From assembly GCF_047675955.1 (NCBI RefSeq), contig NC_132914.1, forward strand, positions 38,056,521-38,120,520: a stretch of 64,000 bases of DNA, in the 5' to 3' direction. A program made the translations under genes and the position numbers. Of this stretch, positions 34,431 through 46,651 are shown in pieces. The notes under the pieces were generated by a model. The model saw nothing but the letters and a program-made list of their open reading frames with translations, was not told the DNA's origin and searched no databases. The DNA is from Chlorocebus sabaeus (lineage: Eukaryota > Chordata > Mammalia > Primates > Cercopithecidae). Position 1 is the stretch's first letter; every line of letters begins with the position of its first letter.

Positions 34431-35605
34431 TATAGATGATTGTGCTATTTTCAGGGGTGAATTGATTTTTATATTACTGATTAATATTTAGAGTTATATG
34501 GATCCTTTATTTAATGTGCTCAAGAAGTATATAATAAGAATAAAAGTCGTGTTATTTCAAAACTAGGATATCAAACTTATAAAATTCATGTTTAAAATAA
34601 TTTGTGGAATTCTAAAGAAATACAAATTGTAAAAAAATAAATGTCATAATGATGAAGAGACATAACAGACTAGGACACCTGCAGTAATAATTACTCATAC
34701 TGCTATCAAATTCTGCCTATGGTTGCTGCTTAAAGGAAGCTTTTGCCCTTTCCTCTCTGTTTTTCTGATCCTAGTAAGATTCACACTCTCCTGCATTTTA
34801 CATATGTAATGCTTTAGAAATTAAAAATAGAATCTGGAAGCTGCAGAAATTCTAATTGAACATTTTAATAACTTCTTTTCTTTGGATTAATCAACTTTCT
34901 AAAGCATGAGCTATTTTTAGCATCAGTTACACTTCTACCTTTGTGCCCAATTCTAATTCTCTTCACATCACAGAGGCTCTCTTTGCAGCACTCACTTTGA
35001 AATCAATCAGCGCTTTCAGGAGTTATGTAGTGGAGGATGAGAATTGGGTCATGGCGGACATTCTCCCTCCCATAAGGCTGAATTCTTTCACTTCCAGGTG
35101 CAAAGACAGGGTTAGATAATTACAAGTTAAAGAGCAAAAAGAAGACCATTAGAGTTCAACCCCTCCCCTGACCCCCCCAAAAAACTTACCTTGGTAATGC
35201 TATTTCAGATTGGTCACATTGTTGTTCTGTTTCCAGAATTTTAACTTCACCAAGAAACAAATTACACTGAATAAATTTGCTATTAAAAAAAATTCCTGGT
35301 CTGAAAAATGGGAAGCAGTATCTAATGCAACCTACTCACACCCTACTTAACACCCAGATTCCTGGGAAGATCCTGAAAAGACCAGCAGGCAGCCTACTAC
35401 CTGATAGACAATATACTCACAGGAACTTTAGAAATTTGTGTTAATTGTATGTTTGATGGAATTTGGAGTAAGGTAACAATAGTGATTTGCCCTCCCCCTT
35501 CCTTTTTAAGAGGAAGAGAATAAACACACTACCTGAAAGAAGGTTACAAGATCTTTCATCCTTCCCCCACTGCTGATCTGTTCTTTAGAGTTTCAGGTTC
35601 TATAT
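34431..35605. other. Unassigned stretch
   Basis: No gene or repeat family recognised. The sequence is AT-rich to about 34950, then mixed. Confidence 0.45.
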
Positions 35606-35985
35606 TCTATTAGTCCATTTGTGTTGCTATAAAGGAGTACCTGAGACTGGGTAATTTATAGGGGATAAAGTTATTCGGCTCATGATTCTGACTGGCTGGA
35701 AGAATAGTCAACTGGTGAGGGCCTCAGGCTGCTTCCACTCATGGTGGAAGGAGAAGGGGGTCTGGCAGGTGTGGAAATCATGGAGATGCCAGGCTCTTCT
35801 TAACAACCAGCTCCCCTGGGAACTGAAAGAGTGGGAACTCACTCACCTCCCCATCCAGGGAGGGTATTTATCTCTTCACAAGGGATCCACCCCCATGACC
35901 CAAGCACCTCCCATTAGGCTCCACCTCCAACATTGGGGATCAAATTTCAACATGAGATTTGGAGGAGACAAACATACAGACTATA
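35606..35985 (-). mobile_element. ERVL-MaLR solo LTR (MST/MLT1-like), antisense
   Basis: In plus orientation it begins TCTATTAGTCCATTTGTGTT, then GAGACTGGGTAATTTATAGG, CATGGTGGAAGGAGAAGGGG and CATGACCCAAGCACCTCCCA, and ends with AACATGAGATTTGGAGGAGA. This is a MaLR LTR in reverse. No internal sequence flanks it. An overlapping plus ORF of 118 codons is an artefact of the LTR. Confidence 0.85.
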
Positions 35986-36148
35986 ATGTATATCTACCAG
36001 AAAAGAAGAAAATCATGTCTTTTCTTCATTCATGTTGATTTTGAAGTCAGAAGCTACTCTTTTAGCCTTTCTCCTCACTCCCATTATTCAAATAAAGTGA
36101 GGTAGATGGGATCAGGGTAGACCAGAGCAATAAATAATTCAGGGGAAG

Positions 36149-36432
36149 GGCTAGGCATGGTGGCTCACACCTGTAATCTCATCATTTTGGGATGCCCACA
36201 TGGGCAAATCCCTTGAGCTCAGGAGTTTGAGACCAGCCTGGTCAACATGGTGAAATCCCATCTCTACCAAAAATACAAAAATTAACCAGGCGTGATGGCA
36301 TAAGTCTGTCATCCCAGCTACATGGGAGGCTGAGGTAGGAGAATAACTTGAACCTGGGAGGTGGAGGTTGCAGTGAGCCAGCCAGGATGGTGCCACTGCA
36401 CTCCAGATTGGGCAACTCTGTCTAAAAGAAAA
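36149..36432 (+). mobile_element. AluS-like SINE, sense
   Basis: A dimeric Alu: GGCTAGGCATGGTGGCTCAC, GAGACCAGCCTGGTCAACAT, CAGCTACATGGGAGGCTGAG, CACTGCACTCCAGATTGGGC. The tail is short (TCTAAAAGAAAA) and followed by a G10 run at 36433-36442. Confidence 0.9.
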
Positions 36433-36442
36433 GGGGGGGGGG

Positions 36443-37029
36443 CACTACAATCCGAGAGGAAAGAATTCTGAATGAATTCTCAAGGAAAAACACACCAGAA
36501 AGAATGCCTTCCACTACAAGAGAAAGAAAAATTATTTTGATTTTCCAAAGTATATAAACTAATATAAGGATAGAAGTTTTGACTATCCTGAGATAAAGCT
36601 TGAAGCAAGAAAATGTAATGTTGGACTGGAAAGTCAGTAGAGGAAGAGTCCATTACTGATTCTCTTCACTACACACATCTTCTCTTTTGGTAGCACAGAA
36701 GAGAGATAATAAAACTCCTTTATGGTTTAGAGGAAAGGGTTTAAAGACTGGAAGAGGAGAGTAAGAATGTTCCCATGTGGACGGGGAGTGGGATCCTGCC
36801 TTTGTCCCTCCCAAGGTCAAAATTGAGGTTGTGCTTATTGTATATCTGCAAATAAGTCTGAGAACTGAAGAGCAGGAGTGCCCTACTTCTTATCTGGACT
36901 GTTGAGAAGGGGAACTTATGCATAGCATTGCAATCATAATGCAAGAAACATGCATGCAAGGGCAGTTATAGTCAGAGAGAGAGAGAGATAGAGAGACAGA
37001 GAGACTCTCACCCCTATCCATTACCATTG
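36443..37029. other. Unassigned stretch with (GA)n
   Basis: A GA-rich microsatellite occupies 36972-37006. The rest is unassigned. Confidence 0.45.
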
Positions 37030-37797
37030 TAAGGTATCAGTTGCCAGTGGTGAATCCATATGGGTCTTCAGCAATCTCAGTTCTTGCCTCCTCAGAAGAA
37101 AGAATTCAACTGAGTGACATAAGGCACAAAAAGAGACCAAGGCAAGTTTCAGAGCAGGATTGTAAGTTTATTTAAAAGGCTTTAGAGCAGAAAAGAACGG
37201 AAAGAGAAGTATACTTGGAAGAAACCCAAGTGGACACCAAGGTCAAGTAGATGTTTAACCTTCATCTTAGGTTAAACTTTCCCATGATTCTTTCCCATGA
37301 TTCTTCCTTTAGGGTGGGCTGCCTGCATGCCCAGTGCCCCTGTTACCCTCAGGAAGTGAGTATGTACAGTGTGTTTAGGAAGTTGTATGAATGCCCGTCT
37401 GAGGCTTTCTTCCTTTTTCCAGTAGACTGCCCCAGGAAAGTCATACTCCACCATTGTGTCTCTTAATGTGCATGCCCAGGAAGTCGCTTCTTCCTGTCAT
37501 CTGCATTCAATTATGACTTTAGTGCAATAGGTGTGGACCATCAGGAAATGGCCTCTCCCTAGCACCAGCTGCTAATTTATCACTGTTAGAGAGGCAAGAT
37601 GATAATTACTGAACCATCACCCGGCATTCCTAGTAGGTGGGAGAGCCCTCTTCTGCCCCACTCATGCCTATCTAATTAACTGTAAAATATCCATCTGCTC
37701 TCATGGGCCAAGAGCAGTATGGATGAGCAACTAAACGATGTCCATGTTCCCTTGAAATTGATGCACAGGAAGGCTGAGAAAGTACAGGTGGCACTGG
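37030..37797 (-). mobile_element. Probable ERV LTR, antisense
   Basis: On the minus strand it has a polyadenylation signal (reverse TTTATT at about 37167-37172), followed downstream by a GAAAGAATTC-containing block and a terminus near CACTGGCAACTG. This layout and the block order match LTRs of ERV1-like families. The family is not identified and both limits are approximate. Confidence 0.55.
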
Positions 37798-38400
37798 GGT
37801 CCAGAAGGAAAGTTAATTTTTTCCTCAACCTTCATAAATTCTTAGTTGGCATGGCCCTGTGTGACTAAAGACAAATTAACAGAGAAAAGCAGAAGTTTAT
37901 TAACATGCTCGTTTCATGTATACAAGGAGATACCCAGGGAATGAGTAATTTTCAAAGAGGGAGCTTTGATTTCCAGCTTATATAGTATCTTCAGTAAAGA
38001 ATGGCACATTCTTAGGGAAGTGACAAGACAAAGGTAAAGGATTTTGAGTCTTTAGGAATAGCAACTTGAGGGAAGAAAAATAACTGGCAGATAAAGGTTG
38101 GTGAGTAGAGTTTTTTCATGTAGATTCTTCTGGTGCCATCTCCAGGCCAATGCAGGTCTAAAGTTTGCTTTAGTGGTTAACTTTTGTCTACCTGGTAGAA
38201 AAGGGGATGGAGTATCCTTTGTCCTTGTAAATCTATGTTCTACTTTTAGGAAAATGGAGAAAGGGCAGAGAGATTTCCTGTATCTGCTTTTTCTTATTTG
38301 CCTTCAGATTTTTGAGGTGAAGATATTAATCTTATGCAAAAGAGACATGTTTTTGGATGGCATAGTCTCATCTCCCACGTTGGACAGGCCTTAGAGCTGG
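37798..38400 (-). mobile_element. Second probable ERV LTR, antisense, adjacent to the first
   Basis: Minus-strand order: a body from about 38395, a TATA-like TATATAAG (reverse complement at 37977-37984), an AATAAA (reverse complement near 37896-37901), a T/C-rich R-U5 segment, then an end near 37798. The layout resembles the sense LTR at 22950-23743. Family not assigned. Confidence 0.5.
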
Positions 38401-39179
38401 GATGAGGAATATGTGGAGTGAACTGTATTGTCCTGGCAATCGAGAGCACGGCAGTACCATGGGTGGTACATGCAGTAGAGGGCAGAGGGAATGGATGTTG
38501 ATAATCCAAGGCCAAGATGGATTATATATCTTGCTGAATGCCTCACAGGACAGAAAATGGCCGTGGATAGATACCAACTTTCCCTTCAACCCTAATCATA
38601 CATAAGCACTTTCTCCCTTAGGGAGAAGAGAGGAGCAAATACTCTTGAATTAAATGAATTAAAATTCTGTTTTAAATTCAGTGAAGATTATTTAATATGA
38701 ACCAGCAAGACTAAGAACTCTGTCTTCACTAATAGCAAAAAGGAGGTTTGGAGAGACTACATTTAGTTCAATTAATGAGATATAGAAAGGAAGTTCCATT
38801 TTTACACACCTGAGTGCAGCACAAGCTTCCCACCACCACCATCAACAACGAAGGAGACTAAATGACTTTGTAAGTACCTTATTCCCTTTAAATATTTAAT
38901 TCCTTTATTCGAAAAGTGGTTCTTGTTTCCTACATCTGAAACCTGAATAACAGATATGCAGTGCCATGTGCAGGCAGGGATTGTAGCCAATGAACCTTTC
39001 TAGATGGAAATCTGGGATTGGTTATCTAATCAAGTTCGGGTTTAAGGCAGTGAGGACCAGTTACCATTGGAAAGTGGAATACTGGTAACACATAGCATGT
39101 TATGATAAAGTAATTCCTGAATTATCACTTTGGTCTAGAATGAAGATTCTTCAAACTTTGGTTTGCAGAAGGCAAGCCT
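38401..39179. other. Unassigned stretch
   Basis: No recognised gene or repeat. Confidence 0.45.
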
Positions 39180-39297
39180 TAAGCCTTGGTGGATAAAGTG
39201 GTTACTGCAATAGTATACTAATGGTAATATGTATATATTTTAAAAGAGTAAATTTTATGGAATATGAATTATATATCAATAAAGCTATCATTAAAGA
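39180..39297 (+). mobile_element. L1M 3' end fragment, sense
   Basis: AGAGTAAATTTTATGGAATA near 39245 followed by AATTATATATCAATAAAGCT is the terminal sequence of old L1M elements, including its AATAAA-type signal. Only about 100 bp is present. Confidence 0.6.
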
Positions 39298-39700
39298 AAG
39301 AAGCTCCTGTAAAGTTACTGAGAAATACAATTTTTGCATCATCAACTAAATTCATGGATAGATGCCATGAGCACATCTTTATAAAGTGATCACACAGTTT
39401 GGAAAGTTACTAAATGATAAAATTACAGAATATGAAAAATTACTTTATCATACAGTGGTTTCTGGAAGCCATTTTTTCAATATAAATGCATTTTATTGAA
39501 CAGTGAGGACCTGAAAAAGACTAAGAATTTGTTGCCTGTGATATGCAGAAGAAAAAAAAAGAGAGAAGTAAAGTTAAAAAGAAAAAATGAATTATTTGGG
39601 GAAGTTAATATAAGACCTCCATGAATGGTCACCCCTGACCATGGTGACTAAGATGGAGAATATATGTTAGTTTCTGTGACATCTTATTTTCTTGTGTCTG

Positions 39701-40151
<451 letters not shown>

Positions 40152-40165
40152 GTTCATTCGTTCAT

Positions 40166-40452
40166 TTTTAGACACAGTCTCACTCTGTTGCCCAGGCTGG
40201 AGTGCAGTGGCACAATCTCGGCTCACTGCAACCACCATCTCCCAGATTCAAGTGATCCTCCCGCCTCAGCCTCCCGAGTAGCAGGGATTACAGATGTACA
40301 CCACCACGCCAGGCTAAGTTTTGTATTTTTAGTAGAGACAGGGTTTCGCCATGCTGTCCAGGCTGGTCTCAAAATACTGACTTCAGGTAGTCCAACTGCC
40401 TTCGCCTTCCAAAGTGCTGGGATTACAGGCATGAACCACAGGCCCCAGCCGG
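40166..40452 (-). mobile_element. AluS-like SINE, antisense
   Basis: A reversed dimeric Alu: GACACAGTCTCACTCTGTTG, GGCTGGAGTGCAGTGGCACA, TTTTTAGTAGAGACAGGGTT, CAAAGTGCTGGGATTACAGG, ending CCCAGCCGG. The tail side leads directly into the polypyrimidine tract. Confidence 0.92.
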
Positions 40453-41379
40453 TCTTGTGTATTTTTTGTTGGCTATAATTCCTTCAACATGTAGCGTGAC
40501 TTCATTTCCTGTCAGTTGCTACAAATGCTATTCAAAACAAGTGTTGGCTTTTAAATTACTTGTCAATTAGCTATTAATATAAAGAAGAAAACTTTGATCT
40601 TGTTGCCCCAGGATTAAAATTAGTAAAGATAAGTTTTTGCTAAATCATAGTAAGAGAAATCCTAATACTCTTGTCATAATTCCTATCTTATTCCAGAGTA
40701 AAAGAGTCACTAAATTGGAAACGAGTTTTTATGTATCAAAAAATTATGTAGCATTTATCAATACCACTCAGAAATATAGCTTTAACCATAGCTTCCTGAA
40801 TTATTTTGTAACTTGCTGAGGGGAAAACAGATTGCAATAAGGCATGTGGTGTGTGTTCAGTATTAAATGTTTGGCTGAAAGTACTGTGCTAGAATTTTAA
40901 AAAGAAATTATGGGGTAGACTGTTATTTCAGAGTGAAGATATTAAGGCTGAAATGTCCATATATTTGATACCTACAATTGAAAGACCAAAACTCTCCAAT
41001 TTTGAAGTCCAAGAAAGGGATGTCACAACTTATGCCATTTATTGAGAGCATAAACAGTGTAGTTTATATTTACTAGAATATTCCTTCTGAAGCAGCTCTT
41101 CAGATGGGGGAGAGAATTTCTTTTCCTGTTTCATTAACCAGATTTAAATGTCTGAGAAACAACATCTCCTTTGTCTCCTAGGCTGCAATGAAACCACTAT
41201 CTGGGGGATTTAGCATTTCCCTTCCTTTATAAAATATGCTCAGCAAACGGCACCAGTTAGCTACAGATTGGTAAACTGATGTTATAATAATGGTGACATC
41301 CATAATGCTTTGTAAAGCAATCGATTTAATAAAATCACAAATGTGAAACCTGAAAAAAGAAATCACATGGATAGGATGT
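40453..41379. other. Unassigned AT-rich stretch
   Basis: No recognised gene or repeat. Confidence 0.45.
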
Positions 41380-41815
41380 GAGGAGCCTCACTCCCCAGAC
41401 AGCCTAGTGCCTGCTTAGAGGGCTTGGGAACAAAATGCCCATGGTGGCCAAGGTGGCACTTGTGTACAGGCTTCCCCTCACCAAGGCTAATGGGGCTAAC
41501 AGTATTGTTAAATGTTCCACTTGCCAGAATAGAGACTAATGCTGCACCCACTTTGCCAGCATATCCCAGAGGTGCCAGAAAACATCTGGGGGCAAGGTGA
41601 GCTACTTTGACCCACATCTGTCAGATTCATGTGTTCTCCCTGAAACAGACACACATTCTGAATTTGAATTTGTCTTTTTTGTCTGTTCTCTGCTAACATC
41701 AACATCTATGAACTCAGTGAACGCTTCATTCACAATACCAGGGTTCCACGCAATATTATTTCCAACCATGGGGCCTGTTTTCTATGGGGGATAAATGGAA
41801 TGGAACAATGTGCTG
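41380..41815 (+). pseudogene. ERVL-class pol (integrase region) fossil
   Basis: The sense strand from about 41585 to 41790 resembles the integrase core of ERVL/MaLR-related elements. In a 65-codon open stretch (41597-41794) the segment beginning ETDTHSEFEF aligns with the start of the integrase core, and the later GFHAILF region sits where the next conserved block is expected. Catalytic residues cannot be confirmed and the frame is broken. Upstream to 41380 the resemblance is weaker. No LTR of the same family is seen next to it. Confidence 0.55.
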
Positions 41816-43226
41816 AAACCTGAGGAATTTTCCAACTGTGCTATGTCTCCCATTACAGAACTCTCCTTATAGAATAATGAAAATGAAACAGCATATTGAA
41901 GACTCAGTTACAGCACTTTCTGGAAGATAGCACCTTGTGAGGTTAACAGTCTGTTTTAGAAAATGATCTTAAGCAGTGAGTCATTTCCTGGCTCATCAAA
42001 TTTAAGTTGGCCTGGATTGTAAGGAGTTCAATTATTTTATGTAAAACTAAGAAAAAATATACTATCAAGTAAACTATACCTTACAATGATTGTAAGAAGC
42101 AGGCTGATGTCAGAGACACAAAAACCTTAAAAAAAGGACAAAACAGAAGTGATGTAAAACAGAAGAAATATTGTAAATGGTACTCTTTTTTTCTGTAGCC
42201 ATAATTCAAAAGTCAAGGAACCAAGGAGTGGAAGTGAAAGTAGGTTTTAACCTACTATACCAATGTCACCTTCACAAAATCCTATGCCATTTTGGACTCT
42301 TTTGTCATTATTATTATTATTATTTTTTAATTTAAACCTGTTCTGACAATTTAATTATGTGGCCTTGTCAAAATTTTATTTCAAGATTGTTCAAGAAAAG
42401 GGACTTAAGTAGACTAATTTAAAGACTTATCTCTTGCTAGTACATTTATAGAAAAGAGAAATGTTAGTTAATTAAGAAAAGATTTTCTGATTAGAGATGA
42501 TTACGCTTCTAACTGACAGTCAGCTGACAGTTAGAGGGTGGGCAGGTGACTAGCTTTCCAGAACAGATCTCAGGCTTATTACAGTTCATCAGGCAATGAT
42601 ACAATGTGCTTAGGCTATTTCATTAGGTATGCCAATTTTTTCTTGGAAGGAGATTGTGAAATACATTCCAGACCAGGTTTGGGGAAATATTTTCCTTAAG
42701 TTTCCAAAGGGAGAAATGCTTCTACCAGGGCCACAATGACAGTTGCATTTTAGGCTCTTCTTGAAACAAGCAAAAAAAACAAAACAAAACAAAACAAAAT
42801 AAAATAACAACTGGTGTGGGAGTAAAATAACTGTTCCAGTGATTAGCTGAATTATCAAGGAAAAATAGGGCTACTATTTCACAATGGAGACAAAAAACTC
42901 TGTCTGGAGCCAAGTTATCTAAATGGTCTCCAAGTAGTGGCCAGTCTAAGGATAAAAGATAATGGAAAATTATATTGGCCAAATGATCATTCAGGGAAGA
43001 CCAGCAAGGAGCCAGACATCTCAGAATAAAGATTTGGATCAATATGCAGACAAAACAAACACACCATCAAGCAAAACAAACAAAACTAATCAGCTAAGGC
43101 ATTGGGTAAAGAATGTGACATAGGTCATAGCTGTACATAGTTCTTTCTCTTTATGTGATGTGTATATCTCTACCTACTGGTTAACTTTTTGCTTCTCTTC
43201 CCTTCCTTTTCTTTTTTTGTATAGGA

Positions 43227-43228
<2 letters not shown>
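41816..43228. other. Unassigned stretch with small simple repeats
   Basis: Contains (ATT)n near 42307-42326 and (AAAAC)n at 42771-42808. No gene or transposon recognised; the minus ORFs of 82-106 codons around 42.6-43.0 kb cross the AAAAC tract and have no motif. Confidence 0.45.

Positions 43229-43257
<29 letters not shown>
43229..43257. repeat. (TG)n microsatellite
   Basis: About 14 TG units at the tail side of the next Alu. Likely length-variable and able to adopt Z-DNA. Confidence 0.92.
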
Positions 43258-43260
<3 letters not shown>

Positions 43261-43264
43261 TGTA

Positions 43265-43476
43265 AGATGGGGTCTTGCTCTGTCATCCTGACTGGAGTGC
43301 AGTGGTACAACTATAGCTCATAGCATCCTCAAACTCCTGGGCTCAAGTTATCCTCCTGCCTTAGACTCCTGAGTAGCTGGAACTGGGATTACAGGCACAC
43401 ACCACCACACCCAGATATTATTTATTTATTTATTTGTAGAGATGAGAGTCTCACTTTGTTGCTTAGGCTTGTCTCA
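43265..43476 (-). mobile_element. AluJ-like SINE, antisense, 5'-truncated
   Basis: Reversed Alu from AGATGGGGTCTTGCTCTGTC through CTGGAGTGCAGTGGTACAAC and CTCCTGAGTAGCTGGAACTG to TTGCTTAGGCTTGTCTC. The first part of the left monomer is missing, so the copy is 5'-truncated. The (TG)n tract lies where the poly(A) tail would be. Confidence 0.85.
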
Positions 43477-44287
43477 TAGAATGTATCATCGATGTTAAAT
43501 TTCTAATTTAATTTATAGCTTTATACATAAGAGAACAATCTAAGCTGATGTACAAGAGAGTCTAAAATCCAGTAGCTTAAGATAAAAGTTTATTTCTCTC
43601 TCAAATAATAGTTGGGCTTATAGTCTAGGGCTTGATGGTGGCTTGAGCCACTATCAGAGATCCGGGTTTCTTCTATTGCTTGATCTCCCATTTCTAGAAT
43701 GCTGTCCCTGCCTGAAATGTCAAAGATAGTTCAACCCCACATGCATATTTCAGCAAGTAGGAAAGAGGAAAGAAAAAAGGACAACAATGTTGAAGGTGGC
43801 ATTTCAGCTGAACTGAAAGGAGGATGAGTATCACAAAAAGATCATTAGAGTGACTGACGAGACTGTGGTTCTCTCCTTTTGGAGAGAGGGCAAATGCATT
43901 ATATCTGTATGGTAATGGTTATTTTAGGTTGCCATTGTTGGGAGTTTAAGTATATGGAGAAATATGTGTATAAATGTTGCATACCCAGAAAATTGAACTT
44001 GGTGGATATAGTGAAACAGCACTCATATTCATTCCAGCTTTCCAACTTTCTCCCTCATGTGACTTTCTCTATAGCAAAGGTCGCAAAAATCAAAACTCCA
44101 TGTTTTAGATTCCTTTGAAGCTGAGGTTGAAGATGAGACCTGTGTACTGTATGTTACATAGAACTGCCTGAGGCATGGAGAACAGACGTCTCCCTATGCT
44201 TTGGGTGTTATTTTTGGCAGGCACCATTGTATACTTGTTGGTTTCACTGAAACAGCATTCCAACCACTGACTTCTAGACTGGAGGTT
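43477..44287. other. Unassigned stretch, possibly an old DNA-element remnant
   Basis: GTTTATTTCTCTCTCAAATA near 43588 and the following 200 bp resemble a mammalian interspersed repeat I have seen but cannot name. A 79-codon plus ORF (43879-44118) has no motif. Confidence 0.4.
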
Positions 44288-44476
44288 GATATATGTTTTC
44301 TGTAAAGGGCTAGAGAGCATATATACCAGTTTTGTGGAACAAGAGGCCAAGCTCTGTCACAATTCCTCAACTCTGTCTTGCAGTGAAAGCAGTCACAGGC
44401 AGTATGTAAACAGAGGAGTGTGGTCATGTTTGCTGCCTGGATTTGGTCTTGGGAACATTGATTTCCAACCTCTTTT
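44288..44476 (+). mobile_element. hAT-Charlie-type miniature element
   Basis: TTTTCTGTAAAGGGCTAGAG near 44295, TCCTCAACTCTGTCTTGCAG near 44364, GCAGTATGTAAACAGAGGAG near 44399 and GCCTGGATTTGGTCTTGGGA near 44436 follow the order of a common hAT-Charlie non-autonomous family. Terminal repeats are eroded. Its subfamily name is uncertain. Confidence 0.7.
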
Positions 44477-45664
44477 CTAGAGGAAAAAGTCTTGGAAAGG
44501 TAGATTCAAGCAGCATTGGTGGCCCTGCTCAGCAATGCATTCTCTAGTCATTGAGAATGACTACAGAATGGGTGTCAGGAGGAAGTTGTGGAGATGCTGG
44601 CTTATTTTCTGGATCACAGTCAGAAAGCCTTCTGTGTTTCCTTGTCTTCCTAACTGTGGTAAAGACTGTAGTTCCCTGGTGAGCCATTTCGATTGTATTG
44701 ATCTTGGAATCATTCCTGGAGGAAGCTTAGGATAAAGTTTGCCTTTCCATTTCTTTAATGATTTTTGTAAGCACCTCATTTCCTACATTTAAACCAATGT
44801 CTACATAAAATATGTCTATGGTGGTTTCTGTTTCTTGTAAATGAAAGCTGTCTGATCCTAGCTTGCCTCTACATATCATTCAGAGTCCATAACTCTCAAC
44901 AGGCAACATGCCAGGAAAGAGAGGCAAAGGCTAAGTTGATGTGAGGATATCTGGTTGCCTCAGAAAATGCTTTTCTCCCCTCCATAGAAAGCCAGAATAA
45001 CACCATGCACAGTGCATTTTGGTCTGAAATCTTGGCAAAGAAAGCATAAGCTCTGACTTGACTCCAACAAAATCACACTGGATTGTGATTAGAAATCACA
45101 CATTGAGTACATCAAGCTTTCCTTCCATTTGGACAGAAAAGCTACCAGCACCCACATGGACAGTATATGGTATAAGAGATACTCTAGTTTGTCTTTTGGC
45201 AAATGCTAGGCTTGATTTTGTGGCTCTCCATTCCAAATTAGTAGAGAAAATAGTCTATAAATAATGTTTAAAATGCTGATTAATGAGGGAATATTTACAG
45301 TTTTGAAGATTCCTTTCTGTTAGAAAGAGATCAAACAGAAATTATTAGATGTCTAACTCTCTTCTAACAATCATCTGACTGAAGAAGATAGGAACAATCA
45401 CAGAAAGCCAGGAGTAAGAAGTGAAGATTAGAATGCAAAGAGAGATGATAGAAGTAGAAATAGTTATGGCTAGACTTACCAAACCCAATCACAGAACAAG
45501 GTCAGTGTTAAAGAAGAAGTGAAGGTAATAAACTTGCAAAAGATCAAATGAAGATTTGATACATAACCGTGAAGTCTAGCAAGGTAAGTATCAAATCTTT
45601 AGGGCAGGCTGCCAGCCTGGATATCTTCTTCCAACATAAGGCTGCACTTGTCACTCTCTTAATA
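44477..45664. other. Unassigned stretch
   Basis: No recognised gene or repeat; ORFs of 66-73 codons overlap on opposite strands at 44535-44779 without coding motifs. Confidence 0.45.
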
Positions 45665-46290
45665 GTGTTTTTTAATAACAGAATTTCTTAATTTAAAAAG
45701 TATAATTTATTAATCTTTCCTTTTTTGGTTGGTGCTTTTTGTTCTGTTTAGATATCTTTGCATACCTCAGTTCATAAAAGTATTTACCCATGTTACCTTC
45801 TAAAGCTTTGTATATATATTCCACGATTAAGTCCATGAATTAATTATTGTATTTGATGTAAAATGATTAAAATTTGTTTTTTTTATCATATGGATATCTA
45901 CTGATGCAGCACAACTTACTTAAAAAAATCATTTCCCTACTATCAGTGGCACTTTTGTCATTTATTAGATTGGTTGGATATGTATGTGTCTACTCCTGGA
46001 TTTTCTATTCCATTTTATTGGTCTATTTACTTCCTTGTACACCACCACATTGTTGTAATTATTGTAGCTTTATAGTGAGTTGTGATATCTGGAGTTGTAA
46101 GTCCTCCACCTACATTTTTCAAGATTTTTAAAAAATTTATTTAGCATTTCTATATACATTGTAGAATTAGTTTTTCAATTTCCATATAGACACCTACACG
46201 AACCTGCTGAGAATTTAATTGCAATAGCGATACATATATAAATTTATTTAGAAAGAACTGACATTATCTTTACTATGAAGAAGTTCACAG
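45665..46290 (-). mobile_element. L1M-type LINE-1 fragment, antisense, ORF2 interior
   Basis: Reversed old L1 ORF2: TTTATTAATCTTTCCTTTTT near 45706, TTTTTATCATATGGATATCT near 45879, TTATTGGTCTATTTACTTCC near 46015, TTGTAGCTTTATAGTGAGTT near 46063 and TTTTTCAAGATTTTTAAAAA near 46114. A 300-bp internal part is poorly matched. No coding potential. Confidence 0.8.
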
Positions 46291-46651
46291 CTCTTTGTAG
46301 GACTTCTATAGGCAGCTATGGGTGAACAGAGCTTTTCAAAGATTTCTAAGATGTCCTTCAGAACTCACCTAAGGAATAAAGTATGTATGATGTCACACAA
46401 TGTGACTCTCTTCTAAGTTTGTCTGGCCATTTTGATATTCTAAAGTAACAAAAAGACCCTTGAAATTGCCTTTGACAAATCTGATGTCAATAGGATGGGT
46501 ACTAATAATTCTTCTACAGGGAGGGGCAGTAAATTCTTGTGAAAATAACACTTTGCCAGACTTAGTATAAGAGACTCAGCCAAAATCTCAAAATCTCCAT
46601 CACTGTCCTGAAATCATAAGATATAAGACTGTCTATACAACTTAAAGACCA
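46291..46651. other. Unassigned stretch
   Basis: Nothing recognised; it ends at the GACCA target copy of the next LTR. Confidence 0.45.

Noticed and set aside
35682..36038. A 118-codon ORF
   Set aside because: It overlaps a MaLR LTR in antisense; composition is explained by the LTR.
40223..40478. Alu-derived ORFs (also at 59374-59673, 60242-60542, 61681-61890, 63560-63811)
   Set aside because: They are the well-known chance frames of antisense Alus; no exonisation evidence can be seen from sequence alone.
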